A stretch of 64,000 bases of DNA from Saccharophagus degradans 2-40 (GCF_000013665.1 NC_007912.1:806001-870000), one strand, 5' to 3'; positions 1 to 9,747 are shown, counted from the stretch's first letter. Numbers and translations are program-made. The notes: generated from the sequence alone by a model not told the origin.

Positions 1-383
1 TGTTGAATTACATCTAGGTCTACATCTGGCCAGCGCGTTAAAAATGGCGCAACCACGGTCATTAGCCATTCGTAGCAGGGGTGGCATTCCATGCCTAAGC
101 GCAGCTGTCCCTTTCTGCCTTCGCCAAATGCGCGCAGCATCGTGTCTACTTGCTCTAGCTGCGGTAGTAAATTGTTGGCCGCGCGCAATAAGTATTCCCC
201 CGCCTGAGTAAGGCGCAGCTTGCGACCTTGCTTTTGCCAAAGTGTTACCCCCAACCTATCTTCAAGCTTTTTTATGGAGTGGGAGAGTGCCGACTGGGTG
301 AGATTTAGGGTGTCTGCTGCTGCTGCAAGGCTTCCCTCGCTATCTAGTGCGCGCATTACCAATAGGTGTTGGCGTTCAATCAT
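1..383 (-). CDS. metR: LysR-family regulator, MetR-like (partial, N-terminal part)
   Basis: The gene runs off the left edge, so only the first 127 residues are present. They begin MIERQHLLVMRALDSEGSL and carry the LysR winged helix-turn-helix (residues about 3-62, with LTQSALSHSIKKLE as recognition region), followed by the linker helix and the start of the effector domain. It is divergent from metE, the classic arrangement for MetR, which activates methionine-synthesis genes with homocysteine as co-inducer. A MetR-like half-site overlaps its start codon. The assignment as MetR rests on family membership plus the metE neighbour; the effector domain cannot be judged because it is cut off. Confidence 0.85.
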   Translation of the reverse strand, partial: MIERQHLLVMRALDSEGSLAAAADTLNLTQSALSHSIKKLEDRLGVTLWQKQGRKLRLTQAGEYLLRAANNLLPQLEQVDTMLRAFGEGRKGQLRLGMECHPCYEWLMTVVAPFLTRWPDVDLDVIQ

Positions 384-395
384 GATTAAAATTCA
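383..395. promoter_or_regulatory. Candidate MetR-binding site
   Basis: TGATTAAAATTCA matches 7 of 8 fixed positions of the MetR consensus TGAA-N5-TTCA. It overlaps the metR start and lies about 80 bases upstream of metE, so one site could serve autoregulation of metR and activation of metE. Short motif; not proof. Confidence 0.45.
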
Positions 396-474
396 TTGTT
401 TGTGTAATTAATATCAATTTTATTCACTATAAGTTAAAAGTACAGTGGCCGCCATCAACTTATTGGAGGCAATG

Positions 475-2772
475 ATGACTACCGTACACAACCTTGGATT
501 CCCCCGCATTGGTGCAAAGCGCGAGCTTAAGTTTGCCTGTGAAGCCTATTGGCGCGGCGAGATAGACCAAACGCAACTCGATAAAACTGCGCACACCTTG
601 CGTGCAAACCATTGGCAAACACAGCTAGACGCCGGTGTAGAGTGGCTGCCTGTTGGCGATTTTTCTTATTACGACCATGTTCTAGACACCAGCTTTTTGG
701 TGGGCAATATTCCTGTGCGGGCGCAAGCGGATGGGCAATCTAAGCTAGATACTTACTTTAAAGTGGCTCGAGGCACCGCCAAAGAAGCGGCGGGTGCCAG
801 TTGTTGTGGCGGCAGTCACGCAGCCGAAATGACCAAGTGGTTTGATACTAACTACCACTATTTGGTGCCAGAGCTAAACGCAAATACGCACTTCAAGCTA
901 AATGCCAGTAAATTACTCACTGAGCTTGAGCAGGCGCGCGCGCTTACTAGCAAAGTGAAGCCGGTTATTTTAGGGCCGCTAAGTTATTTATGGCTGGCAA
1001 AAATAACAGACGGCAGCACGCACAAGCTGGGCTTTTTAGATGATTTAATTACAGTGTATCGCGAGTTGTTGGGAACGCTGGCCAAAGAGGCTGTAGAGTG
1101 GGTTCAGTTTGACGAGCCTATTTTAGCGCTAGATTTGCCCGAACAGTGGCAGCACGCCTTTGAGCGTGTATATCACCAATTGCAGTTGCCCAACCTCTCT
1201 GTATTGCTGGCCACTTATTTTGGCCCGCTTGATACAAATTTGCGGTTGGCTGCGCGTTTACCCACAGCTGCTTTGCATTTAGATATCACCCGCGGCGGCG
1301 ATGATTTACCGCGCGTGTTAGATATTTTATCGCCGCATAAAATTTTATCTGTAGGTGTCATAGATGGCCGCAATATTTGGAAAGCAGATTTAAATAAACT
1401 ACTCGCGCAATTAAAGCCCGTTAAAGAGCGGCTGGGCAATGGCTTATGGTTGGCGCCAAGTTGTTCGCTGTTGCATACGCCGGTAGATTTAGATAGCGAA
1501 GAGGCGTTAGATGCAGATATTAAAAACTGGTTGGCGTTTGCCAAACAAAAACTGCAAGAACTAAATATTTTGCAGCGCGCATTGGATAACGGCGAGACCA
1601 GTGTGGCGGAAGCGCTAGTACACAACGCTGGCGCGATTGCCGCGCGTAAAGCATCTGCAAAAGTAAACAACGCCAAGGTGCAGTCGCTAGTCAATAATAT
1701 TAGCCCAAGCTTAAGCGAGCGCGAGTCACCCTTTGCTACGCGAATTGAAAAGCAACAGGCGAAATACAATTTACCAACACTGCCAACTACAACCATTGGC
1801 TCTTTTCCGCAAACAAGTGAAATACGAAAAAACCGCAAAGCGTTTAAAAGTGGGGAAATAAGCCAACAGCAATACGATAGAACCCTGCGGGCAGAAATAG
1901 CGCACGCAATAGAGTTGCAAGAAAAAATAGGTATCGATGTATTGGTGCATGGCGAAGCCGAACGCAACGACATGGTGGAATATTTTGGTGAGCAACTAGA
2001 CGGCTACGTGTTCACCCAGTTCGGTTGGGTGCAGTCCTACGGCAGTCGCTGCGTAAAACCGCCAATTATATTTGGTGATGTTTCTCGCCCAAGAAAAATA
2101 ACCGTAGACTGGGCCGAGTATGCCCAATCGCTAACCTCTAAGCCCGTAAAAGGCATGCTTACTGGCCCAATTACCATGCTGCAATGGAGCTTTGTGCGCG
2201 ATGATCAGCCGCGCAAAATAACGGCTCAGCAAATTGCCTTGGCCCTGCGCAGCGAAGTGAATGATTTGGAAGCCGCAGGCATAACGATTATTCAAGTGGA
2301 TGAGCCCGCGCTGCGCGAAGGTTTACCTCTGCGCAAAAAGGATTGGCAAAACTATTTAGATTGGGCTGTTGAGGCGTTCAAAATATCTACCGCAGGTGTG
2401 GGCGATACAACGCAAATACACACCCATATGTGTTACGCCGAGTTTAACGATATTATTCAAGCTATTGCCGATTTAGATGCAGATGTAATCACCATAGAAA
2501 CATCTCGCTCGAATATGGAGCTGTTAAGCGCATTTGAACAATTTAATTACCCTAACGACATAGGCCCAGGCGTGTACGATATTCACAGCCCCAACATACC
2601 GGCTACAGAGCAAGTTGTGGGGTTAATTAAAAAAGCGGCAGAAAATTTACCGTTGCAACGCTTGTGGATAAACCCCGATTGTGGTTTAAAAACCCGCAAG
2701 TGGGAAGATGTAATACCAGCGCTAGAGAATATGGTGAATGCTGCTAAACAGTTGCGCGCAGAAGTGGCTTAG
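475..2772 (+). CDS. metE: Cobalamin-independent methionine synthase MetE
   Basis: Transfers the methyl group of 5-methyltetrahydrofolate (polyglutamate) to homocysteine to make methionine in the cytoplasm, without B12. At about 765 residues it has the full MetE length with two TIM-barrel halves: the N-terminal half opens [13 protein letters not shown] and the catalytic C-terminal half begins near [10 protein letters not shown]. The zinc/homocysteine ligands are visible in [10 protein letters not shown] (His and Cys), IETSRSNME (Glu) and NPDCGLKTR (Cys). GGAGG at 465-469 sets the start; of the two adjacent ATGs (472 and 475) the second has better spacing, and an upstream GTG at 445 has no Shine-Dalgarno. 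Divergent from metR, which probably activates it. Confidence 0.97.
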   Translation: MTTVHNLGFPRIGAKRELKFACEAYWRGEIDQTQLDKTAHTLRANHWQTQLDAGVEWLPVGDFSYYDHVLDTSFLVGNIPVRAQADGQSKLDTYFKVARGTAKEAAGASCCGGSHAAEMTKWFDTNYHYLVPELNANTHFKLNASKLLTELEQARALTSKVKPVILGPLSYLWLAKITDGSTHKLGFLDDLITVYRELLGTLAKEAVEWVQFDEPILALDLPEQWQHAFERVYHQLQLPNLSVLLATYFGPLDTNLRLAARLPTAALHLDITRGGDDLPRVLDILSPHKILSVGVIDGRNIWKADLNKLLAQLKPVKERLGNGLWLAPSCSLLHTPVDLDSEEALDADIKNWLAFAKQKLQELNILQRALDNGETSVAEALVHNAGAIAARKASAKVNNAKVQSLVNNISPSLSERESPFATRIEKQQAKYNLPTLPTTTIGSFPQTSEIRKNRKAFKSGEISQQQYDRTLRAEIAHAIELQEKIGIDVLVHGEAERNDMVEYFGEQLDGYVFTQFGWVQSYGSRCVKPPIIFGDVSRPRKITVDWAEYAQSLTSKPVKGMLTGPITMLQWSFVRDDQPRKITAQQIALALRSEVNDLEAAGITIIQVDEPALREGLPLRKKDWQNYLDWAVEAFKISTAGVGDTTQIHTHMCYAEFNDIIQAIADLDADVITIETSRSNMELLSAFEQFNYPNDIGPGVYDIHSPNIPATEQVVGLIKKAAENLPLQRLWINPDCGLKTRKWEDVIPALENMVNAAKQLRAEVA

Positions 2773-2774
2773 CG

Positions 2775-2800
2775 GTAACTTTAGTTGGCACTAAAGTTAC
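2775..2800 (+). terminator. Perfect 10-bp hairpin just after metE
   Basis: GTAACTTTAG and CTAAAGTTAC form a perfect stem around TTGGCA, starting a few bases after the metE stop. No T-run follows, so it is either a weak terminator or an RNA 3'-end stabiliser. Confidence 0.45.
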
Positions 2801-3001
2801 TGTGTATAGTGAAAGTATAAAACGGCAATAAATAATTAGCGGAAAAGCTTTAGTAGGAAATTAGATTTTTCGCACGTGCTAGTGTTAAGCGTGTGCGTGC
2901 GGAAATTTTATTTATAGAGCGAATTTGTAGAGCTTGATACAGGCTTTAGTGCATGGTTTGATTTTTTTTAGTACACGGTTTGATTGTAGATTAGCGCTAA
3001 A

Positions 3002-3322
3002 TTATTGCGCGTTGCAATCAAGTGGTGCCATGCGACCTATTTCTAAAATGATATTGTCGCCCTTACCGCGTATGCTAATTTTGCCGTTGCTATAAAGAAA
3101 GCCCGAGCCGGTGGGTTGTTGCGCGAGTGTGTGCTGTTCGCTGTTGCGAGTAAGTATGGCGGCACTTGATGTAAAAAGTACGTCAATGCTTTCGCCGCGT
3201 TGGCAATGGTAAGTAACGGTGGTACTTTTCTCTTCTTCTTTGTTTTGCTCATCATTTACTTTGCTGCAAGCAGTAATAGTAAAAAGCGCTAATATTAAAG
3301 TAATAGGTAATATGGTTTTCAT
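3002..3322 (-). CDS. MliC-family (lysozyme-inhibitor-like) lipoprotein
   Basis: 106-residue lipoprotein. A short signal peptide ends in the lipobox TITAC, so Cys19 should be lipidated and the protein anchored in an envelope membrane. The mature part has a charged spacer (DEQNKEEEK) and then a small beta domain with YHCQRGESIDV, a central GFLYSNGKISIRG stretch and a terminal Cys. This pattern resembles the MliC/PliC domain that inhibits C-type lysozyme, in which two cysteines form a disulfide. GGAG at good spacing supports the ATG at 3322 over the longer reading frame. It follows the pirin gene by 19 bases and is probably co-transcribed. Lysozyme inhibition is inferred from family resemblance. 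Confidence 0.7.
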   Translation of the reverse strand: MKTILPITLILALFTITACSKVNDEQNKEEEKSTTVTYHCQRGESIDVLFTSSAAILTRNSEQHTLAQQPTGSGFLYSNGKISIRGKGDNIILEIGRMAPLDCNAQ

Positions 3323-3341
3323 TTTTTCTCCAAAGCTATTG

Positions 3342-4217
3342 TTAGGGGAGTGGAATAAATTCAATTTCATCCCCTACTACCTTGTCGAACTGCTGTAGTT
3401 GCCATTGCTTTTTTGCTGCATCTATTCGCGCTTGGCTGCTAGACACAAAATTCCACTCAATAAATCGTTTACCTACAGGTGAGCCACCTAAAATCGCAAT
3501 GCGTGATTCTTCTTCTGCAGTAATATGAACATTTGTCGTATTGCGTAGTACGGTAAGTGAATGTGCAGCGAGCGGAGTGTTATCTATACACAATTTACCG
3601 CTCGCGATATAAACCGCACGTTCGTCGGCAGTGGGCAGCGCCAGTGTTTGGCCCGCTTGCAGGTGGGCTTCTACATACAGGGTGGTGGCAAAGGTTTTAA
3701 CGGGGGAGGTAACGCCATAGGCAGAGCCGATCATTACGCGCAATGGCACACCGTTTACGGTTAGTTTGGGTAAATCAGCAGATGGGTAATGGTAAAAGGC
3801 TGGGTCTGTTTCTTCGTGCTCCTCTGGCAATGCTAGCCAAAGCTGTAAGCCGTGCAGGCTATGTTGCACGCTATTTACTTCTGGCCGCTCTCGCTCAGAG
3901 TGGGTAATACCTTTACCTGCAACCATAAGGTTAAGGTCACCGGGGCGAATGGCTCGTTTATTGCCAAGCGAATCGCGGTGAAGAATTTCTCCGTCAAATA
4001 AATAGGTCACGGTCGCTAGGTTAATATGCGGGTGAGGGCGTACATTCACGCCACTGCCAGCGGGAAAAACAGCTGGGCCCATATGATCGAAAAAGATCCA
4101 AGGCCCCACAGCTTGGCGCTTGGCCGAGGGCAAGGTTCGTCGCACAGTGAATTCGCCTAAGTCTTTTTCTTTAGGGGTAATAATAAGTTCGATCGCGTCG
4201 CTTAAATTCGGATTCAT
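3342..4217 (-). CDS. Pirin family protein
   Basis: Bicupin of the pirin/YhaK type, about 291 residues. The N-terminal cupin carries the metal-binding pattern RPHPHINLATV and, about 40 residues on, HSERERPE, giving the expected three histidines and one glutamate. FFDHMGP and the YLFDGEILHRDSLG stretch are typical family signatures. The C-terminal pirin domain contains GKRFIEWNFVSS. Some pirins have quercetin 2,3-dioxygenase activity and others bind regulators; the in vivo role here is unknown. Two starts are possible: ATG at 4232 has no ribosome site, whereas ATG at 4217 has a weak AGGG upstream and is preferred. First gene of a likely two-gene unit with the lipoprotein that follows. Confidence 0.9.
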   Translation of the reverse strand: MNPNLSDAIELIITPKEKDLGEFTVRRTLPSAKRQAVGPWIFFDHMGPAVFPAGSGVNVRPHPHINLATVTYLFDGEILHRDSLGNKRAIRPGDLNLMVAGKGITHSERERPEVNSVQHSLHGLQLWLALPEEHEETDPAFYHYPSADLPKLTVNGVPLRVMIGSAYGVTSPVKTFATTLYVEAHLQAGQTLALPTADERAVYIASGKLCIDNTPLAAHSLTVLRNTTNVHITAEEESRIAILGGSPVGKRFIEWNFVSSSQARIDAAKKQWQLQQFDKVVGDEIEFIPLP

Positions 4218-4672
4218 TGCTTGCCCTGTCATTGTGCTTTGTAGGTGGTGTGTTGTTGGTTTGTCGGTCGAAAGTACACTGGCTTAAGTTTGTATGGGAG
4301 CATTTACAAGTTTTACGACCCTAAATGCACCATAAAGATCCGCAATTCACACTTTATACAAGGTTTGCCACTTTTTACAGTTTGGTTTAACTGCAATTTT
4401 CTGTATTTTTTTGCCATTACCCGCAGGCAGAGCAATAAACAGTAAGTGGGGTATTTCGTAATCCCGAATAATAATTAAAAACTGTCACATCTATTTAGCA
4501 TTAATGAGCGTATACTGAGCTTACATCTCTTCTTCGTTTCGCCTTTTCACGCGTTCACACTCTTCTTTAAGTACGAATTACTGTTTGTCACGCTTAACCA
4601 CATCGCTGCGGTTTGCCATATGCAATGTGCATTGCAGCGCTATATAAATGATATGAATTTAGGACCGTTACC
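4218..4672. other. Intergenic region between divergent pirin and SHOCT genes
   Basis: About 455 bases with divergent promoters expected. A 66-codon open frame at 4245-4445 has no ribosome site or family resemblance and is not called. No clear operator, terminator or RNA gene was recognised. Confidence 0.4.
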
Positions 4673-5470
4673 ATGCAAAAACTCACAGATGTTGGTCAGA
4701 CCCTTGTTAATAATATTAGCTCTCGCTATGGGCTAAGTAATGATGCCGTTATTCATATGTTGGTTGCGGTAAATAATGGCGGCGGTTCGATGGCGCAATT
4801 TTGCTGCCCTGAGCTGGGCGGTTCGGGCCAGTGGATGCGCGGCGGAATGACAATGGTTGGCGATATGTTTAACCACGGTTTAAAGGCTACAGTCGATAAC
4901 CTGTGTAACGAGCTTGCTAATGTATTGGCCAATAATCAGGTTTTTCCGGTGGTGCCAGCGGGCACCCCTGGCAGCAATCAGTGGTGGCCAGCGCATTTAG
5001 GCAGCCCTTTTAGCAGTGGTGGGCAAAATAATATTCGCTATGCGGTGTTTCCTAATCGCTTGGCGGTAGAGCTATATGGGCAGGTATCTGTTTACGATAC
5101 GCTTAATCATAATATTGGCGGGGTGAGCCAGCAGCAAGGCGGGGATACTTCGCTAACGTTTAGTAGCCAGTTCGGTACTATTTCAGTGTCTAGCCTACCA
5201 TTGCTGTCGGGGCCGGGAATTGCGCCTGCACCGCAAACCAATTTTGCTCAAGCTAGCTCAAGTAATAGCAATAGCTATACGGCTAACAATGTAAACACCG
5301 ATGTAAGCGTAGATATGGCTGGTGGGCAAATAGATGCGAGTAATCAGCCCGCAATGGATGTAAATACAGCGTTAGATTACATAGGTAAGCTAGCGCAATT
5401 GCGCGATAGTGGTGCGCTTACCGATGAGGAATTTAATGCGAAAAAAACCGAGCTTTTGCAGCGAGTTTAA
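4673..5470 (+). CDS. SHOCT domain-containing protein of unknown function
   Basis: 265 residues without signal peptide or membrane segment. Residues about 1-175 form a domain I cannot place, beginning QKLTDVGQTLVNNISSRYGL and containing a CC pair (QFCCPELGG) and many Gly/Asn. A low-complexity Ser/Asn linker follows (residues about 185-230). The last 33 residues are a SHOCT motif (short C-terminal helical oligomerisation domain): ALDYIGKLAQLRDSGALTDE then a Lys/Glu-rich end. SHOCT proteins are probably oligomeric; no catalytic role is known. AGGA eight bases before the ATG supports the start. It ends 11 bases from the stop of the convergent membrane protein gene, with no terminator in between. 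Confidence 0.8.
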   Translation: MQKLTDVGQTLVNNISSRYGLSNDAVIHMLVAVNNGGGSMAQFCCPELGGSGQWMRGGMTMVGDMFNHGLKATVDNLCNELANVLANNQVFPVVPAGTPGSNQWWPAHLGSPFSSGGQNNIRYAVFPNRLAVELYGQVSVYDTLNHNIGGVSQQQGGDTSLTFSSQFGTISVSSLPLLSGPGIAPAPQTNFAQASSSNSNSYTANNVNTDVSVDMAGGQIDASNQPAMDVNTALDYIGKLAQLRDSGALTDEEFNAKKTELLQRV

Positions 5471-5481
5471 AAACTGGTTTG

Positions 5482-6144
5482 TTATTGGGTTAGCATTAAT
5501 TTGTATAACTGCGTGCAGTTTTGAATAAACTGTTGCAGTTCATGTGGCTCTACTCGTGATCTTTGTTTGTAAATGAGGAGCGTATCGCCTTGCCCTTCTA
5601 CACTAAGTTTTGCGTGTTTTTCAAAATACTGAATAACATTGCGGTTAAATAGCTGGCGTATTTGCGCTTCGTTAGACCCGCGCAGCAAATATGATTTGGA
5701 AAAGCTGGGGTGGTTGTCGAAGTCGATATCGCTGTAGCCAAATACCTGACCTATTTTATGAAAAAAGTTTTCTGGGTTTAACTCAAAATTAGGTAAATTC
5801 AACTGCTTGTTTGTAACCGCAAATACGGTTTGCATATGAGTGGTTGAGTTTTTACCACTGCCCGTTACATAACGGTAGCCGAATACACATACTTCTTCAT
5901 TGATATCTTTTCGCCACAATTCGTTTAAAAAGGATTGTGAGCGGCCGCGGTCGAACAAGGCGAAATTATTGAATCGTTGCGTGGTTTCTACCCTTGGCGG
6001 GTGTGAAAACTGCATGCCTAGGCTGCGCGCTTTTTCGGTAAGTGCCTGCGTGCGTAGCTTAGCTTTATGTCGCCCAACGAAAAAAGTTATTACGGCTATA
6101 GCAATAAATAGTAATAAAAACTGGTAGTTGCTTTGTTCTTGCAT
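5482..6144 (-). CDS. Hypothetical protein with N-terminal membrane anchor
   Basis: 220 residues. One N-terminal transmembrane helix (about residues 8-24, FLLLFIAIAVITFFVG) is followed by a basic stretch and a soluble domain of mixed alpha/beta composition, presumably cytoplasmic by the positive-inside rule. No recognised family motif; FGYRYVTGSGKNSTTHMQT and GQGDTLLIYKQ are the most distinctive stretches. It precedes another small membrane protein gene in reverse order (58 bases apart), so they may be co-transcribed. Function unknown. Confidence 0.7.
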   Translation of the reverse strand: MQEQSNYQFLLLFIAIAVITFFVGRHKAKLRTQALTEKARSLGMQFSHPPRVETTQRFNNFALFDRGRSQSFLNELWRKDINEEVCVFGYRYVTGSGKNSTTHMQTVFAVTNKQLNLPNFELNPENFFHKIGQVFGYSDIDFDNHPSFSKSYLLRGSNEAQIRQLFNRNVIQYFEKHAKLSVEGQGDTLLIYKQRSRVEPHELQQFIQNCTQLYKLMLTQ

Positions 6145-6202
6145 GGCTAATCCATTGTTAAGTTGGGTTGTAATGCTATTTTTTAGAGTGAGTTCGGTAG
6201 AA

Positions 6203-6682
6203 CTATTTCAGTTTGCCTAGACGTACTTTGTACAGTACAGCCTCTTCTTCGAAAGAGAGCATTCGGCGCGAAACGGCCAAGCATATAAGAAAGCTAAAGA
6301 AAGGCATAAAAAATGAATAGACGGTAATCTGCTGTAGGGTAAATGCTAAGGCAACTATAGCAGCAACGATTAGCGATGGAATAATACGCATAACCATGGA
6401 GAATGGGCGAGCTAGAAATTTAATTGTAAAACCAGCAACTACGCTAGGAATAAGAAAGGCAAACATTGGTATACGTGGAAACCCAGAAGCCCATATCGCC
6501 CAAAATATAAATGGCGGTATGACCAAAGCAAAAAACACACATAGCAGAAAGCTCTGTTGTCTTTTTAGTCTAGCAAGTATTTGATATTCGCAGGCGTACT
6601 CAGGCTCGAGGTCGCTGGTTGGCGTAGCGTAAACTGCAGGAGAGATGGGGGTGTGATCGTTATTGTTAGATGGCGTTGTCAT
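6203..6682 (-). CDS. Hypothetical four-helix membrane protein
   Basis: 159 residues. A hydrophilic, proline-rich N-terminus of about 45 residues is followed by four hydrophobic helices (near residues 45-65, 70-90, 96-113 and 118-137) and a charged tail. AGGAC nine bases before the ATG supports the start. It lies upstream of the single-helix protein on the same strand and the two could form a small operon. No family was recognised; a role in membrane homeostasis would be only a guess. Confidence 0.65.
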   Translation of the reverse strand: MTTPSNNNDHTPISPAVYATPTSDLEPEYACEYQILARLKRQQSFLLCVFFALVIPPFIFWAIWASGFPRIPMFAFLIPSVVAGFTIKFLARPFSMVMRIIPSLIVAAIVALAFTLQQITVYSFFMPFFSFLICLAVSRRMLSFEEEAVLYKVRLGKLK

Positions 6683-6897
6683 TATTTAATGTCCTAATCC
6701 TTTACCTGTGAGCGCTTTATAAATGCCCCATCGTACGACTAAATGGATTAATTTTAGTGGCGGCTCACAGTTCGAAGCATCTTCCGTGGGCTATTGTATA
6801 AAAAGTACATTTTACCAGTGGTAGGTTTGCCTGGCCAGATAGGCTGTCGAGCGGTTGACTAGGGTGCGATACGCACCCTGAAAGGAAAGTGATTTGA

Positions 6898-8691
6898 TTA
6901 CTGCTTGATATTGCGGAGCAATCTATTTAGGCGTTTACGAGCGTGCAGCTTGTGGTGATTTGAATGGACGCTATTAACCCAGTGTTTGCGTTGGCGTTCT
7001 ATATTCGCAGGTGCTTTTATATCAGCCGTAGCTATATCTAAACTTAAATTAAATGGCGCTATCGATGGTTCGCACACTGTTCCGTGCTCTGGCAATTTGC
7101 CATTTATAAGAAACTCCGAACTCGCTTCATCTGCGCATTGCGAAGATAGAAACGACACATGTCCCCAGCCTTCTACGGGTAGCAAGTGAGAATTTGGCAT
7201 TAATCGATTAAGTGCAATTGCGCCTTCTAAGGCGGTTGCAGGGTCGAAGTATGTGTTAATAATTAAAATGGGGTTCTTGGTCCAGTGCCTAAATGGCCCA
7301 GCATAACGCGAGCGCGAAGGCTTAATATGCGCACAGGGAGCGGAACTCCAATTCCAATAGGCTCCGGCTAAACCGTGTTTTTGTTCTGCTCTGTAGCTTG
7401 AGTCTATCCAGCTATATGGGCTGTAGGGGTTATTACTATCAGAGCACATCACATTCGGAAACCATTCAATACTCGTTAATATCGTCTCATCTTCTGAGTA
7501 ATCCTGGAATTCTTCGAGGTCTGAGTCTTCGCCGTAGAGTTCTACTTTGTAATAATTGTAAGCAGTATTTACATTGGATAGCTGTGTTTCGGAATTCAAT
7601 GGCGTAGGTTGGCTTTCAAGAAAATTATAAAGCGCTACAAGTTGACCAATTAAATTAGCGAAGCTTTCCCATGCTGTCGGCGAGTACATGGCGCTGATTG
7701 TTTCTTGCACGAGAATTTGTTCTGTTAATATAAATGTGTTGCCGTATATATCGGTAACGGGAACACTGTAGTCTTCTGTTAAAATAATTGCCGTCGCCAT
7801 CGCTTGCTCAGGTGCTTCGCTTATTGCGCAATTGTCGTTCGCTAAGCTGCAAAGGCGATAGAACTCGTTCAGACTGTCGGCAGAGCTTTTATCGCTGCGG
7901 ATACGCGATGTAACTGGCTCAAACCAACTCTGAAAGCCGCGGCCTGTGGCCCACGCGACAGGATCGATTACGCCATCAACAATAATACGTCCTACATTGC
8001 GAGGGTACATATTGGCGTAGGTTGCGCCTACATACGAACCGTACGACATGCCGTAAAAGTTAAGTTCATCGTCACCGAATGCGCGGCGTAGCCAATCTAA
8101 ATCACGCGCCACATCCGCCGTTGTCATGTTTTTATATAGTTCTCCGCCTCGGGCTTCACAGGCGTTAGCAATAACGTCAGAGAGATCAATTTTATCAAGC
8201 TCTTCAATTGCAGTTCTTGGGTAGCTTGGTGTACTTAAGTAAGGCATAAACTCTTCGTATTGAGTGAAGCATTTCAATGGGGTGCTTTCACCTATGCCAC
8301 GTGGGTCAAATCCTACGAGGTCGTATTGATCTCTAACTTCTTGGGTGAGCATTTGACTGCCAAGATAAATAGTATTTTGTATTGCCGGTCCACCAGGGCC
8401 ACCGTAGTTAAAAAATAGTGTGCCTTTTTGGGCTTCAGGGTTTTGCGCTGGAATACGTACAAATTTTAAAGATATTTGGTTGTCCGAGGAAGGTTCACCT
8501 CCGTAATATCGTCTGTAGTTGAGTGGTGCAAGCACTTCACCGCATTGATAGTCACCTAAAAAAGAGAGTTCTGGGTAGCAATCACTCCATGCTATTTGAG
8601 GTTGATAGGAATCAAAGCCTCGATGTGCGTGTGCAGTGGGTAAAGTACAAATAAGGAGAGTAAACGTTGAGAGTAAAAATAAGTTTTTCAT
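6898..8691 (-). CDS. Secreted alpha/beta hydrolase, TAP-like (tripeptidyl aminopeptidase type)
   Basis: 597 residues with a Sec signal peptide ending near TAHA (residue 22). The fold starts with FFNYGGPGGPA, the oxyanion-loop signature of this group, followed by GFDPRGIGES. The nucleophile elbow GMSYGS puts catalytic Ser at about residue 216; the acid is probably Asp in NTYFDPATA and the base His in GWGHVSF near the C-terminus, where the TAP-like C-terminal domain lies. Relatives include Streptomyces SlpD/SlpE and tripeptidyl aminopeptidases, which remove short peptides from N-termini; others are proline iminopeptidase-like or esterases. Likely periplasmic or secreted. The substrate cannot be read from sequence. 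Confidence 0.85.
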   Translation of the reverse strand: MKNLFLLSTFTLLICTLPTAHAHRGFDSYQPQIAWSDCYPELSFLGDYQCGEVLAPLNYRRYYGGEPSSDNQISLKFVRIPAQNPEAQKGTLFFNYGGPGGPAIQNTIYLGSQMLTQEVRDQYDLVGFDPRGIGESTPLKCFTQYEEFMPYLSTPSYPRTAIEELDKIDLSDVIANACEARGGELYKNMTTADVARDLDWLRRAFGDDELNFYGMSYGSYVGATYANMYPRNVGRIIVDGVIDPVAWATGRGFQSWFEPVTSRIRSDKSSADSLNEFYRLCSLANDNCAISEAPEQAMATAIILTEDYSVPVTDIYGNTFILTEQILVQETISAMYSPTAWESFANLIGQLVALYNFLESQPTPLNSETQLSNVNTAYNYYKVELYGEDSDLEEFQDYSEDETILTSIEWFPNVMCSDSNNPYSPYSWIDSSYRAEQKHGLAGAYWNWSSAPCAHIKPSRSRYAGPFRHWTKNPILIINTYFDPATALEGAIALNRLMPNSHLLPVEGWGHVSFLSSQCADEASSEFLINGKLPEHGTVCEPSIAPFNLSLDIATADIKAPANIERQRKHWVNSVHSNHHKLHARKRLNRLLRNIKQ

Positions 8692-9056
8692 GAATAAAAA
8701 TATCCTTTTTTATTGTGAAAAGTAATGTGCGAAAGCCGGTGTGTCCAAGGTTGGCGCGAAGCACTTTATTTTGACGATAGATTAATAAGTTATTGGGAAT
8801 GATAATCCAGTATGTACTTTAACGTTACCTGTGTTTTAGTTGCAATGTGATTACAAAAGAATATGTTTAACGGTTTGATTTACGTGCTACTGGTTGAACG
8901 TTTGGTTGAGTGGCGGGAAAGAGCTGCTGCAGTGAAAGAGCGAAGCTGAGTGGCGCCGCAAGCGCTGTGTTAGATGCGGCGAAATAATTTTTAAGCGGTG
9001 GTGGTTGTTCAGTTTGATTGCGACGAATATGTTCTCGTCCCTATATTCCTGAGATG
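8692..9056. other. Gene-free region upstream of the TAP-like hydrolase
   Basis: 365 bases between the hydrolase start and the end of the next reverse-strand gene. No convincing open frame, hairpin with T-run, or RNA gene was seen; it should contain the hydrolase promoter. Confidence 0.35.
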
Positions 9057-9431
9057 CTAGTATTTATTTTTTACTTCTTCTTCCTTCGGTTTTGTGGTGA
9101 ATTTTACCCAGCGGCCACCACTATTTTTCCATGCTTCACCAGTGAGCTTGTCTACGCGTATTAAGCGCCAGTACATGCCAGTGCTCACCATTGTGTAGTC
9201 GTAAGTAGAGCGGGAGATTGGCTCAGGCTCTTCTATTTTTTGCCATTGTGTTGTGCTGCTCCACCATGTTTCGCCCGAGTGGATATTGTATTTTATGTGG
9301 CGCGTTTCGCCGTTTTCTAGCACAACCATTTTAACTTCGAAAGGCGCGCCCACGTCGGCATAAAGGTTGGTAGTGAGTAGCATGCACAGTAGGGCGGTAA
9401 GTTTAGTTACGTGTGTGGCAGGTAGTTTCAT
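9057..9431 (-). CDS. Small secreted protein with two Trp-rich repeats
   Basis: 124 residues. Residues 1-25 form a signal peptide ending NLYA. The mature protein has two similar segments: HSGETWWSSTTQWQKI (about 51-66) and LTGEAWKNSGGRWVKF (about 97-112), i.e. a Gly-Glu-x-Trp turn, six variable residues, then Trp-x-Lys. This suggests two copies of a small beta hairpin unit. The C-terminus is Lys/Glu-rich. No enzyme motif. It sits alone between two larger intergenic regions. Function unknown; periplasmic location is inferred from the signal peptide. Confidence 0.65.
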   Translation of the reverse strand: MKLPATHVTKLTALLCMLLTTNLYADVGAPFEVKMVVLENGETRHIKYNIHSGETWWSSTTQWQKIEEPEPISRSTYDYTMVSTGMYWRLIRVDKLTGEAWKNSGGRWVKFTTKPKEEEVKNKY

Positions 9432-9747
9432 ATTGATCTCGTTGCATTAGACGGAAGCGATCTATCAATAATAGCTGAGTAAATAATCAATGCTGGCTAT
9501 AGAGATATAAAAAGCAGCTCACGCTGGGCTGGGGCGGAAGATGCGAAAATATTTTCAATTATTTAAATAGTTAATAGTGGTAGGCCTATGAATATTGAAG
9601 AAATAATATTTAAAGTAGGACTGCGCGCCAAATAAAATAGCTGAAATGAAGAGGGAGTGCTGCGAAGCCTAAGCAGCAGAAAATTTTTCGCATACTATTG
9701 TGCTTCGCTTAACTCATAAGCCTATTAAAGCGCCTGTTGGTTTTTTA
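9432..9747. other. Gene-free region
   Basis: 316 bases, AT-rich, upstream of the small secreted protein gene and downstream of the DUF2058 gene, both on the reverse strand. No supported gene or structure was found. Confidence 0.35.

Noticed and set aside
384-474. Possible cobalamin riboswitch before metE
   Set aside because: The interval is too short (about 90 bases) and has no B12-box.
1215-1973. 252-codon reverse-strand frame inside metE
   Set aside because: Shadow of a well-supported essential-type gene; Ser/Leu-rich translation with no family features.
4245-4445. 66-codon forward frame upstream of the SHOCT gene
   Set aside because: Aromatic/Lys-rich translation, no ribosome site, no resemblance; lies in a promoter region.
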